Shown here piece after piece: positions 17,263 to 25,331 of a stretch of 63,257 nt of DNA. The stretch is from the NCBI GenBank assembly GCA_964510525.1, contig CAZECE010000090.1, positions 1 to 63,257 on the forward strand, in the 5' to 3' direction. This DNA comes from CAZECE01 sp964510525. GTDB taxonomy: Bacteria > Pseudomonadota > Gammaproteobacteria > Pseudomonadales > JANQJO01. The stretch's first letter is position 1; each line of letters starts with the position of its first letter. The notes under the pieces were generated by a model, which saw only the letters and a program-made list of their open reading frames with translations, did no database searches and was not told the origin of the DNA. Made by a program: the position numbers and the translations under genes.

Positions 17263-18297
17263 TTACGGAGTTGGGATACGCAATTGTGGCAGTTGCATCG
17301 TAATGCAATGCAAACTGCCACCTTGTTCTATCAACGGGCGGCAATTGAGACCAATGACTTGGTGTTGAGGGAATACGCCTGCAAGTACCTCAAGTGCTTT
17401 CACATCTTCCGGAACCTGATATTGCGGTACGATGATTTGCTGTTGGCCAATCAGAAAATTAGCGTAAGTGGCTGGCAGTCGTTGCGTTTGTGTTGCTGCA
17501 TCATAACAAGGTGATGGCCAAGGCAGTGGGGTGAGGGTGAGTTGGTGCGTGTTGGCATAAGCTTTAAGTTCTTGAGCCATGTTTCGTAAGGTCGAGAAGG
17601 CCGGATAACTTGGCTCATCACAGGCTTGAAACACAATGTGATTCGAATCACAAAAACGCGCCAGTGTATCGATGTGTCCGTCGGTGTCGTCTCCCAAAAT
17701 GTGCCCGTGTTCGAGCCACAGAGTATGCTCTGTACCAAACCAGGTGTTAAAGAGGCCGTTGAGTTCTTCTCGGGTTCGGTTGGCGGCTCTGTTCTTGTTG
17801 AGTACACAAGAGGTCGTGGTTAGAAGGAGGTGTTGACCGTTGGTTTCAACGCTGCCGCCTTCGAGCACGACCTCAATGGGCCTGTGTTGAACTTGCGTTT
17901 GAACCCAATCCAATTCCATGAGGCGGCGGGTGATTTGAGTGTCTTGATCGAACGCGTGTTTTTGCCCCCAGCCGTTAAACTGAAAATCAAGCCAGCTTAA
18001 TGCATTATTTTGTATGACGCTTAACGGCCCTGAATCTCTTAGCCAAGTATCGTTATAGGGTATTGCGACCGGTTTCAGGCGATGAAGGTTGTCTTTGATT
18101 TTGGAAGTTAAGAAACGCTGGGTGTTATCGTAGTGTTGTGGCTGAATTAAGAGGACGACGTCTTGATAGCGAATCAAATGGGAGATGAGCTCGATATAGA
18201 GGCCTTGGGTGTCCGCTAAACGCTCATTCCAGTCGGTGTCTGATGTTGGCCAAGCCAGGAGTATCGTGCTGGGGGTGGCCCACTCGGGAAGTAACAT
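17263..18297 (-). CDS. aguA: Agmatine deiminase family protein
   Basis: 344 residues, peptidyl-arginine deiminase superfamily. The enzyme hydrolyses agmatine to N-carbamoylputrescine and ammonia in putrescine synthesis from arginine. Family marks: start MLLPEWATPSTILLAWP with DTDW, the substrate-binding WLRDSGP, LEGGSVETNG, GHILGDDTDGHIDTLARF, and the catalytic Cys in the C-terminal GGSLHCITMQ. Length is close to the usual 340-370. No aguB (N-carbamoylputrescine amidohydrolase) lies beside it, so the next step must be encoded elsewhere or the protein has another substrate in the family. The symbol is by family similarity. Confidence 0.88.
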   Translation of the reverse strand: MLLPEWATPSTILLAWPTSDTDWNERLADTQGLYIELISHLIRYQDVVLLIQPQHYDNTQRFLTSKIKDNLHRLKPVAIPYNDTWLRDSGPLSVIQNNALSWLDFQFNGWGQKHAFDQDTQITRRLMELDWVQTQVQHRPIEVVLEGGSVETNGQHLLLTTTSCVLNKNRAANRTREELNGLFNTWFGTEHTLWLEHGHILGDDTDGHIDTLARFCDSNHIVFQACDEPSYPAFSTLRNMAQELKAYANTHQLTLTPLPWPSPCYDAATQTQRLPATYANFLIGQQQIIVPQYQVPEDVKALEVLAGVFPQHQVIGLNCRPLIEQGGSLHCITMQLPQLRIPTP

Positions 18298-18304
18298 AAT
18301 TATT

Positions 18305-18322
18305 TATAGCGGTTATAGCGGT
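18305..18322. repeat. Tandem 9-bp repeat TATAGCGGT
   Basis: Two perfect units at 18305-18313 and 18314-18322, followed by a degenerate third, just upstream of the agmatine deiminase start and covering the last bases of the preceding small gene's downstream spacer. Confidence 0.7.
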
Positions 18323-18687
18323 TATGGTGCGGTTGAGTCTTTTGGTTGATGGTGGAAGACCGTTCGTATCACCGTGGAGTCCTCGAAATAGACGGAAAAC
18401 GTCTCATATTGCCATTTAAAAATAGCAGGGGATCCAATCGGTGGGTGTTGTTGGTTGGGGTTGCCAAATTCAGCCACCACCTCATCCATAGTCATCCCGC
18501 GTTCCGGCAGCACCATATCTGCATCAGTAGGCCTCTGATCTCCTACTGGAATCGTGATGGTGTCAGCTTGAGTTAGGCTGGGGAAGCTCAGTACTATGGA
18601 TAAAAAAAGAGCTTTTGCTGTGGTGCTAAGGTAAGGTCCAGAGATCATGATATACAGCTCCATATCTATTGAATAAATCAGTACCAA
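18322..18687 (-). CDS. Small periplasmic protein of unknown function
   Basis: 121 residues from the first ATG, but Met14 (ATG 18648) has GGAG nine bases upstream and gives a good signal peptide (hydrophobic core ALFLSIVLSF, cleavage near TQA). The mature part of about 80 residues contains LPERGMTMDEVVAEFGNP, then FKWQYETFSVYFEDSTVIRTV; this pattern resembles small exported proteins common in gammaproteobacteria and somewhat recalls SmpA/BamE-like folds, though I do not claim that. It is 24 bp before the agmatine deiminase start on the same strand, so co-transcription is possible. Confidence 0.65.
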   Translation of the reverse strand: MVLIYSIDMELYIMISGPYLSTTAKALFLSIVLSFPSLTQADTITIPVGDQRPTDADMVLPERGMTMDEVVAEFGNPNQQHPPIGSPAIFKWQYETFSVYFEDSTVIRTVFHHQPKDSTAP

Positions 18688-18803
18688 TTAAACCCGAAGA
18701 CGCTCAGGATGAAAATGCCAAATTTGTAAATGGCTCTTTAGGTTTGTTTAGACTGGGTTTTTTACTTTTCATCCTATGAGCGGACGTGCTTTAATCCCCG
18801 CCC

Positions 18804-20060
18804 ATGAAGAACTCTTTGTCTTTTCTCCTGGCGTGGCGATACACTCGCTCTAAACAGCATAACCGGTTGTTTTCTTTTATATCCCTAAGCTCCATGCTGG
18901 GCATGTTGCTCGGTGTTGCCGTCTTGATTTTAGTCCTTTCCGTGATGAATGGGTTTGCTCGGGAATTGGAAACCCGTATTTTAGGCATGGTGCCGCATGT
19001 AGTGCTGTATGGCTCACAACCTTTAGAGGATTGGCCGGCCTGGGCGCAAGAGATGAAGTCTCGAGAGGGGGTTTTGGAAGTGGCCCCGATGACGGATTTT
19101 CAGGGCATGCTGTCCAGTCGCGGACAAGTCGCCGGCACCTGGATCAGCGGCATAGACCCGGAACAAGAAGCCAAGCTCTCGATTGTGGATGACTACATGT
19201 TGGCGGGCGATTTTAATGCGCTTGAACCCGAAGCAGGAGCAGGTTATCGCATCATCATCGGTTCCTCTCTGGCGCAGCAGTTGGGGGTGTGGCTGGGAGA
19301 TAAAGTGACCCTGGTGATGCCCGAAGCGACGTTATCGCCAGCAGGGATCATTCCTCGTTTTAAGCGCTTTACGGTGGTTGGGATCTTTGAGGTTGGCGCC
19401 GAGCTGGATGGGTTAATGGCCTTTATTCATTGGCAAGACGCCGCAAAGTTGATGCGGCACCCCGGCCAGGTGGGCGGTATTCGAGTGCAATTAGAGGATC
19501 TGTTTACAGCCCCAGAGCGTACCTATGAATGGGTTAATGATACTCAGCTGCAAGCGATGGCGTCTATTTATGGTTCGAACTGGACTCGCACGCATGGCAG
19601 TTTATTTCAAGCCATCAAAATGGAGAAAACGTTGATCGCGCTGTTATTAACTCTGATCATCGCGGTGGCGGCGTTTAACATCGTATCCAGTTTGGTGATG
19701 CTGGTGCAGGACAAAAAAGGCGATATTGCGGTCCTGCGGACGATGGGCGCCAGTCCTAAAGCCATTGGCCGAATTTTTCTTTGGCAAGGCTTGATCATTG
19801 GCATCGTGGGTACTGTGCTGGGGACCGTTTTGGGCATTGTCTTGTCTTTGACCATCAGTGATGTGGTGAATTGGCTTGAGCAGGCGTTGTCTGTGCAGTT
19901 ATTTGGTGCTTATTTTATTAACTATTTGCCATCGGATTTGCATTGGGAAGATGTTGGGCTGATTACCTCAGGAGCGTTGCTGCTCAGTTTCCTAGCGACG
20001 CTGTACCCGGCCCGGAAAGCCGCGCTGACGCCGCCAGCCGAAGCACTGCGGTATGATTAA
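18804..20060 (+). CDS. Lipoprotein-releasing ABC permease (LolC/LolE/LolF type)
   Basis: 418-residue inner-membrane permease of the Lol system, which extracts mature lipoproteins from the inner membrane and hands them to LolA. It has the family start SFLLAWRYTRSKQHNRLFSFISLSSMLGM, TM1 near residues 24-46, a periplasmic domain (about 50-265), three C-terminal helices and the ending LYPARKAALTPPAEALRYD. It is followed after 9 bp by lolD. E. coli has lolC-lolD-lolE; here no second permease follows, so this protein may work as a LolF-type homodimer, or a second gene lies elsewhere. Confidence 0.92.
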   Translation: MKNSLSFLLAWRYTRSKQHNRLFSFISLSSMLGMLLGVAVLILVLSVMNGFARELETRILGMVPHVVLYGSQPLEDWPAWAQEMKSREGVLEVAPMTDFQGMLSSRGQVAGTWISGIDPEQEAKLSIVDDYMLAGDFNALEPEAGAGYRIIIGSSLAQQLGVWLGDKVTLVMPEATLSPAGIIPRFKRFTVVGIFEVGAELDGLMAFIHWQDAAKLMRHPGQVGGIRVQLEDLFTAPERTYEWVNDTQLQAMASIYGSNWTRTHGSLFQAIKMEKTLIALLLTLIIAVAAFNIVSSLVMLVQDKKGDIAVLRTMGASPKAIGRIFLWQGLIIGIVGTVLGTVLGIVLSLTISDVVNWLEQALSVQLFGAYFINYLPSDLHWEDVGLITSGALLLSFLATLYPARKAALTPPAEALRYD

Positions 20061-20069
20061 AGAGGGGTT

Positions 20070-20795
20070 ATGACAGACGCTGCTGTATTGGAAGCCAAGC
20101 AACTGACTAAGACGTTTCAGTCTGAAAATGAAACCGTGCACGTGTTTAAAGGCATCGATTTTGTGTTATTCCCAGGGGAGCGGGTTGCGATTACCGGCGC
20201 CTCGGGGTCTGGCAAAACCACTCTCTTGCACTGTTTAGCAGGATTAGAAATCGCCACATCCGGTCAGGTGTGTTGGGGAGAACAAGAGATTTCGGCTCAA
20301 AGCGAGCAAGTACGCGGTGAATTAAGAAATCGCTATTTAGGTTTTGTGTTTCAATTTCATCATTTGATCAACGAGCTCAGCGCAGAAGAAAATGTGGCGT
20401 TGCCTGCGTTGATGCAAGGATTGAAGCGTCAAGAAGCTATGACGCGAGCTCGGGCGTTATTAGAGCGTGTTGGCTTGTCGCACCGCTTAGACCATCGTCC
20501 GGGAACCCTGTCTGGGGGGGAGCGCCAGCGGGTGGCCTTGGTTAGGGCGTTGGTGAATCGCCCGACCTTTGTGTTAGCGGATGAACCCACGGGTAATTTG
20601 GATCAGCAGACCGCTCAAAGTGTTCAGGCGTTGCTGCTGGAGCTGAGTCGGGAATATCAAACGGCGTTTTTAATTGTCACTCACGATCATCGCTTTGCCG
20701 AGTCTTCTGACCGGTCGCTGCGATTGACATCCGAAGGGCTATCGGCAGAGTCCGAATCACTCATGCCAGGTTCAGATCCAGGTGTAGACGCTTGA
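20070..20795 (+). CDS. lolD: Lipoprotein-releasing ABC ATPase LolD
   Basis: 241 residues, the ATPase that drives the preceding Lol permease. Walker A GASGSGKTT, Q-loop VFQFHHLINELSAEENVALP (typical of LolD), signature LSGGERQR, Walker B VLADEPTGNLD, and switch His in VTHDHRF. The last 20 or so residues are Ser/Pro-rich and extend beyond the usual length; they are encoded in DNA that also encodes the end of the DUF2062 gene on the other strand (109-bp overlap, 20687-20795). Confidence 0.95.
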   Translation: MTDAAVLEAKQLTKTFQSENETVHVFKGIDFVLFPGERVAITGASGSGKTTLLHCLAGLEIATSGQVCWGEQEISAQSEQVRGELRNRYLGFVFQFHHLINELSAEENVALPALMQGLKRQEAMTRARALLERVGLSHRLDHRPGTLSGGERQRVALVRALVNRPTFVLADEPTGNLDQQTAQSVQALLLELSREYQTAFLIVTHDHRFAESSDRSLRLTSEGLSAESESLMPGSDPGVDA

Positions 20796-21352
20796 TGAGG
20801 CATAGAGTGAGGTGCAGAGTCTTGGTAAGACCTAGCATCCCGCCACTTCTTGCGTTTGCTCCATGAGTTTCGAACGTATACCTGCCAAGCAATCTTAATG
20901 GACCAATAGGCGAGCGTTGCTGTCGTCAGACCGACGAATAATGAACCCAGGACCAGCGGCAGAATGACTTCTTGAAATTGATCAAAGACAGAAGAAAATA
21001 AGCTTTCGTCTTGGGAGTCTAACGGTTGGCCGCCAAGCATCCAGTTGCCTAACTTGTAAGTGGTGTAAAAAATGGGGTAGGCGGTGATGGGGTTGGTAAT
21101 GGTGGTCATGGCCAAGGCCACCGGTAAATTAAACTTCAGCAACCAAGCGCCGAGAATGGCGCCGGGTACCTGAACCGGTAAGGGCACAAACGCGCAGAAT
21201 AAACCAATGGCAGCGCCGCCAGCGACACTCCGCTTGTTGAAGTACCAAATCTCTGGCGGGATTTTATGCCAAATGCGCGTTAATGTAGCTGAGCGTTTGA
21301 GCTGACTGCTGGCGTGCTCCAGCAGTCGGTGTTTGTGTTTTTTATAGTTCAC
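20687..21352 (-). CDS. DUF2062 membrane protein
   Basis: 221 residues. The N-terminus is basic (KKHKHRLLEH), followed by the DUF2062 core with SVAGGAAIGLFCAFVPLPVQ, a hydrophobic pair and TNPITAYPIFYTTYKLGNWMLG; two or three membrane helices are visible (about 50-85, 95-112, 140-165). The tail from about residue 180 is Ser/Asp-rich and low in complexity, and its codons overlap the end of lolD head to tail (109 bp). Function is unknown. The gene lies between lolD and htpX, convergent with the former. Confidence 0.85.
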   Translation of the reverse strand: MNYKKHKHRLLEHASSQLKRSATLTRIWHKIPPEIWYFNKRSVAGGAAIGLFCAFVPLPVQVPGAILGAWLLKFNLPVALAMTTITNPITAYPIFYTTYKLGNWMLGGQPLDSQDESLFSSVFDQFQEVILPLVLGSLFVGLTTATLAYWSIKIAWQVYVRNSWSKRKKWRDARSYQDSAPHSMPHQASTPGSEPGMSDSDSADSPSDVNRSDRSEDSAKR

Positions 21353-21375
21353 GTCTATTAAAATTTAATATTAAC

Positions 21376-22272
21376 TTAAGAGCGGCTAACGCCATCCATG
21401 TGGCCTTGCAACGCAGCGATTCGAGTATCCAATGGCGGATGGCTCATAAACAGGGAGCCAAACTTAGATTGCCCTGGCCGAATGCCAAAGGCCGCCATTT
21501 GTTCGGGTAAGTCGCTCGGGTGGCCATTTTTAAGAGCCTGCAAGGCGCTGATCATTTTTTGGGTGCCGGCCAGCTTGGCGCCGCCAGCGTCGGCTCGAAA
21601 TTCACGTTGGCGGCTGAACCACATCACAATTATTGATGCTAAGAAACCGAACACAGTTTGCAAGACCATGACCGTCATGAAATATCCCATGCCTTGACCG
21701 CGGTCATTTTTGAAAACGGCGCGATCAATGATGCTGCCTAAAATACGAGAGGCAAAAATCACAAAGGTGTTCACCACGCCTTGAATTAAAGTCAGGGTGA
21801 CCATGTCGCCATTGGCCACATGAGAGACTTCATGTGCCAGTACGGCTTCAACTTGATCGCGGTTCATTCGACTCATCAAGCCTGTGCTGACGGCCACTAG
21901 GGCGTTGTTTCGTGACATGCCCGTGGCGAACGCATTGGGGTCTGGCGAATTAAAAACAGCGACCTCAGGCATGCCGATGCCGGCCATGTCGGCTTGTCGC
22001 TGAACGGTTTGTAATAACCAGCGTTCCGTTTCATTGCTGGGCGATTGAATCACTTGAGCGCCAGTGGACCACTTGGCGGCCTGTTTTGACATCATCAGAG
22101 AGATGATAGCTCCGCCGAACCCGATAACAGCGGATAGGATGAGTACATCCAGGTATTGGATGTTGCCTTGGCCATCAAACGTTTGACCGGACAAGCCAAA
22201 CAGTTGCATCACAATGGTCAGCACGGCAATCACGGCGATGTTGGTCATGATAAAAAGAGCGATTCGTTTCAT
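21376..22272 (-). CDS. htpX: Membrane protease HtpX
   Basis: 298 residues; zinc metalloprotease (M48) of the inner membrane that degrades misfolded membrane proteins under envelope stress. Two N-terminal membrane helices (about 5-25 and 42-60), the zinc motif HEVSH with Glu as catalytic base (about residues 146-150), a further hydrophobic pair, and the third zinc ligand in REFRADAGGAKLAG. The C-terminus has SHPPLDTRIAAL. Length matches E. coli HtpX (293). It is transcribed away from the unknown gene at 22436. Confidence 0.95.
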   Translation of the reverse strand: MKRIALFIMTNIAVIAVLTIVMQLFGLSGQTFDGQGNIQYLDVLILSAVIGFGGAIISLMMSKQAAKWSTGAQVIQSPSNETERWLLQTVQRQADMAGIGMPEVAVFNSPDPNAFATGMSRNNALVAVSTGLMSRMNRDQVEAVLAHEVSHVANGDMVTLTLIQGVVNTFVIFASRILGSIIDRAVFKNDRGQGMGYFMTVMVLQTVFGFLASIIVMWFSRQREFRADAGGAKLAGTQKMISALQALKNGHPSDLPEQMAAFGIRPGQSKFGSLFMSHPPLDTRIAALQGHMDGVSRS

Positions 22273-22435
22273 TGCGTCCTCGTCGGGTGGTTTATCGATT
22301 AATTCTTAACAAATAACTATTTGTAATATGGGGGAATGTGAGAGGAATTCAAGTTTACCGATTTTTGGTCGCTATTAGGGTATGAAGCCTGACTTTATCA
22401 GGTGCATGTGATTTCAATACGTCATGAGGGTGACC

Positions 22436-23362
22436 ATGGATCCGGTTTCAATTGATGCCTCTGCATTTAATCAATTTCCTAGCTTAGATATTCCTAAGCG
22501 CTCCAGTACCGCTGATTTGGCTGTTCAAAATCCCCCTGAAGCCGTAAAAACAGAAGATAATAAAAAAACAGAGCAAGAGCCGTTAAAAGTCTCTCCGCTT
22601 TCAGCGCCAAAAACCGAGCCCTTAACCGTCTCTGGGGTGCTCAAAACCTTACACAACGCCTTTCGTTCCGGAGATTCGTCCGTTGAGAAATTTATTAATG
22701 GCTTGGATGGTGGTTTTAAAAGCTCAAGAGCCTCTGGTTTGGGGCGAAACCTAATTACGGCCGATTACCAGGCCACAAGACGAGTGGATAAAAATTTATC
22801 GATTGAGTTGATGACTCAAGAAGGGGATCGTGTCCAAATCGAACTCAGTGCCTTTATGTCAGGGGAAGAGAGGCAGTCTCTCGCCCGAGGGGTTTCCAGC
22901 TCCGAATCTTTTCGAGCCGCTGGGGCGGCCTTTCAATACAGTGTTGAAGGGGATCTAAGCGCTGAAGAAATGCAAGCCATCGATGGGTTGATGACGAGTT
23001 TGTCGGATTCGGTGTCGAGCTTTTACGAGCGGGATTTGATGGGCTCTTTGTCTTCTTTATCTCAAATTGATTTCGATGCGGCCTACCTTTCCGGGTTTTC
23101 TTTGGATATGCGTCAGACCGCAGTGGCCACCTACCAATCGATTGAAAAATTTGAAGGGCCTGTAGTAGGCAGCTTGGCACCTCAGGGGTTGGGTGACATG
23201 GCTCGTCACATGAAAACAATGGATGACTTTTTTACTGATGTGTTAGAGCAAGCGAAAGCCTTGTCGGATCAAGGCATCGAAGGGCTGTTGGGTTTGATTT
23301 TACCAACGGCCTTAGAGGGCAAATCGCTTGAGCCTGATAAAAACGAAGAAGCGAAGGCTTAG
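22436..23362 (+). CDS. Unknown protein with Ala/Ser-rich linker and helical core
   Basis: About 308 residues from ATG 22436, which has GAGGGTG just upstream; an ATG at 22424 is also in frame. No signal peptide or membrane segment. Residues 1-70 are low in complexity (Pro, Lys, Thr, Ser). The core (about 75-285) holds conserved-looking stretches VSGVLKTLHNAF, ADYQATRRVDKNLSIELMTQEGDRVQI and ATYQSIEKFEG. I do not recognise the family with certainty; it resembles conserved gammaproteobacterial proteins of the DUF5610 kind only loosely. It stands alone between htpX and the higBA pair. Confidence 0.65.
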   Translation: MDPVSIDASAFNQFPSLDIPKRSSTADLAVQNPPEAVKTEDNKKTEQEPLKVSPLSAPKTEPLTVSGVLKTLHNAFRSGDSSVEKFINGLDGGFKSSRASGLGRNLITADYQATRRVDKNLSIELMTQEGDRVQIELSAFMSGEERQSLARGVSSSESFRAAGAAFQYSVEGDLSAEEMQAIDGLMTSLSDSVSSFYERDLMGSLSSLSQIDFDAAYLSGFSLDMRQTAVATYQSIEKFEGPVVGSLAPQGLGDMARHMKTMDDFFTDVLEQAKALSDQGIEGLLGLILPTALEGKSLEPDKNEEAKA

Positions 23363-23432
23363 TTGAAACAGTCGGTTAACTCATTGATATAAAATATATT
23401 AAGTATTTAAAGGCTTTACGAACTGGAATTCT

Positions 23433-23450
23433 GTTATCATTTTTGATAAC
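23433..23450. promoter_or_regulatory. Palindromic operator candidate of higBA
   Basis: GTTATCA at 23433-23439 and TGATAAC at 23444-23450, a perfect 7-bp inverted repeat with a TTTT spacer, ending 8 bp before the toxin start codon. XRE-type antitoxins commonly bind such sites to repress their own operon. Not tested. Confidence 0.6.
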
Positions 23451-23458
23451 CTGAATTA

Positions 23459-23788
23459 ATGACATGGAAAGTTACGTTCTATAGTGAGAAGGTCGAGTCC
23501 GAGACAATGGCTTTGCCAAATGGCATTTTGGCAAATTTTTTGCGGATTGTTGAGCTTGTTGAAGAATTTGGGCCTGATCTTGGTCGCCCTCATACCGCGC
23601 CTTTGGGGAAAGGTCTTTTTGAGATAAGGGCGAAAGGACGTGAAGGCATTGCACGTTCTGTTTTTTGCACGGTCAAAGGCAAGGAAATCGTTATATTGAT
23701 GACTGTGATCAAAAAAGAAAACAAGATTCCAAAGCGTAAAATGGATATCGTAGAAAAGCGAATGAAAGAGGTACAGGCTGATGAGTAA
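23459..23788 (+). CDS. higB: RelE/HigB-type toxin
   Basis: 109 residues, of the phage-derived Gp49-like/HigB family within the RelE/ParE superfamily; these cleave mRNA at the ribosome. Marks: N-terminal WKVTFYSEKVESE, LVEEFGPDLGRPHTAPLGKGLFEIRAKGREGIARSVF with the Arg-rich strand, then VILMTVIKKENKIPKRKMDIVEKRM. The order toxin-then-antitoxin, with an 8-bp overlap with the next gene, is typical of higBA. No Shine-Dalgarno is visible before ATG 23459, and the operator-like palindrome sits immediately upstream. Confidence 0.88.
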   Translation: MTWKVTFYSEKVESETMALPNGILANFLRIVELVEEFGPDLGRPHTAPLGKGLFEIRAKGREGIARSVFCTVKGKEIVILMTVIKKENKIPKRKMDIVEKRMKEVQADE

Positions 23789-24083
23789 TAAAAGGCCCAC
23801 TTTTAATGCATTTAAACAAAAGGCGCTGCGTAATTCTAAAGTTAAGGCGGCTTATGATGAATTATCTGTTTCATTCAATATGAAGCGTCAAATGATTGCG
23901 ATGCGTAAAGAGGCAGGGATGACACAAGAAGAGCTAGCTGAGCTACTGGGCACAAAAAAAAGCAATATCTCGCGCCTGGAAAGTTTGAATAATGATATAT
24001 CGCCAAAGCTAACAACCATTGAAGATTATGCGCGAGTTCTGGGTTATTCTGTAAAAGTAGAGTTTGAGCCCAGAGCAAGCTAG
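23781..24083 (+). CDS. higA: XRE-family antitoxin HigA
   Basis: 100 residues. The first part is helical and basic (FNAFKQKALRNSKVKAAYDEL), then a helix-turn-helix of the Cro/CI type: RKEAGMTQEELAELLGTKKSNISRLE, followed by the usual TIEDYARVLGYSVKVEF. It neutralises the HigB toxin and represses the operon by binding the palindrome upstream. It overlaps the toxin gene by 8 bp, so the two are coupled. Confidence 0.9.
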   Translation: MSNKRPTFNAFKQKALRNSKVKAAYDELSVSFNMKRQMIAMRKEAGMTQEELAELLGTKKSNISRLESLNNDISPKLTTIEDYARVLGYSVKVEFEPRAS

Positions 24084-24254
24084 TTCATGGAAATCTGTCT
24101 TGCTCTTAATAAGATCTAATTATTAAAGACCCTTGTCTTCTTATTCTTTGCTAATTCCGATTGGAAATCGTACTATTCCGGTTCCTCAAAAGTGAGTTAC
24201 GGGCTGGAATTTTGAGCCTTAAAATTAATCAATTGTTGGGTGCTGAGAAGTCGT

Positions 24255-25313
24255 ATGGATGAACCATTAATAGCGCAGTCTGAAACCGTGCAACAACCCC
24301 TCCAAGCCGCTATCCAGCAAGCAGCGCAGTTAAAAACCGCCCAGGAAAATAGTGATTCAGATCAATTGAAAGCCGATATTGCCGCAGCACTAAAGGCGCA
24401 AAATGCGGTGTTAGTGGCGCATTATTATACCGATGCGGATGTTCAGGCCCTGGCTGAGGAGACCGGTGGCTGTGTCGCGGATTCATTGGAGATGGCGCGT
24501 TTTGGGCGGGATCATCCAGCTGACACCTTGGTGGTGGCCGGAGTTCGATTTATGGGTGAGACGGCCAAGATTTTAAGCCCGAATAAAAAAGTGTTGATGC
24601 CTAATTTATCCGCCGAATGCTCACTGGATTTAAGTTGCCCTGTGGATCAATTTCGTGAATTTAAAGCTCAGCACCCTGATCGTACTGTGGTGGTCTACGC
24701 CAATACCTCGGCAGAAGTGAAAGCCGAAGCCGATTGGGTGGTAACCTCCAGTATCGCCGTGCCATTGATTGAACACTTGGCGGCACAAGATCAAAAAATT
24801 CTGTGGGCACCGGATCGTTTTTTGGGTAGCTATATTCAAAAACAAGTGCAAGCAGACATGGTGCTTTGGCAAGGGGCTTGTGTGGTGCATGAAGAATTCA
24901 AAGCCGCTGGTATTCGAGATTTATTAAAAATATACCCAGAAGCAGGTGTTTTGGTGCATCCAGAATCGCCACAGTCGGTGATTGAGTTGGCGACGGTGGT
25001 AGGCTCCACGTCACAACTGATTAAAGCGGCGGGTGAGTTGCCTCACTCAGAATTCATTGTCGCCACCGATACCGGCATCTTGTATAAAATGCAGCAGCAA
25101 TGTGAGGGTAAAACATTGATGGCTGCACCGACTGCGGGGGAGGGCGCGACCTGCCAGAGTTGTGCGCACTGCCCTTGGATGGCGTTAAACCAGTTGCAGT
25201 CTGTGCATCACAGCTTGGTGGCTGCCCCGCAAAAAATTCAAGTTGCACCAGAATTGATTACACGTGCCATGCTTCCTTTGCAACGGATGTTGGATTTTAA
25301 GCCCAATCATTAA
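24255..25313 (+). CDS. nadA: Quinolinate synthase NadA
   Basis: About 352 residues from ATG 24255 (GAGAAG just upstream; a GTG at 24240 is in frame but unneeded). It condenses iminoaspartate with dihydroxyacetone phosphate to quinolinate in de novo NAD synthesis, using a [4Fe-4S] cluster. Visible marks: AHYYTDADVQALAEETGGCVADSLEMA, VVAGVRFMGETAKILSP, YANTSAEVKAEADWVVTSS, HPESPQSV and the C-terminal CQSCAHCPWM, with three conserved Cys for the cluster. The first 40 residues are Gln/Ala-rich and longer than usual. NAD kinase (nadK) lies 12 kb away in the same direction. Confidence 0.96.
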   Translation: MDEPLIAQSETVQQPLQAAIQQAAQLKTAQENSDSDQLKADIAAALKAQNAVLVAHYYTDADVQALAEETGGCVADSLEMARFGRDHPADTLVVAGVRFMGETAKILSPNKKVLMPNLSAECSLDLSCPVDQFREFKAQHPDRTVVVYANTSAEVKAEADWVVTSSIAVPLIEHLAAQDQKILWAPDRFLGSYIQKQVQADMVLWQGACVVHEEFKAAGIRDLLKIYPEAGVLVHPESPQSVIELATVVGSTSQLIKAAGELPHSEFIVATDTGILYKMQQQCEGKTLMAAPTAGEGATCQSCAHCPWMALNQLQSVHHSLVAAPQKIQVAPELITRAMLPLQRMLDFKPNH

Positions 25314-25331
25314 TACGCAAAATCTGATCTG

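Noticed and set aside
16680..17321. Longer Hsp20 form from an upstream start at 17321
   Set aside because: The first 61 residues are unlike the family, whereas ATG 17138 has AAGGAG and gives the typical N-terminus.
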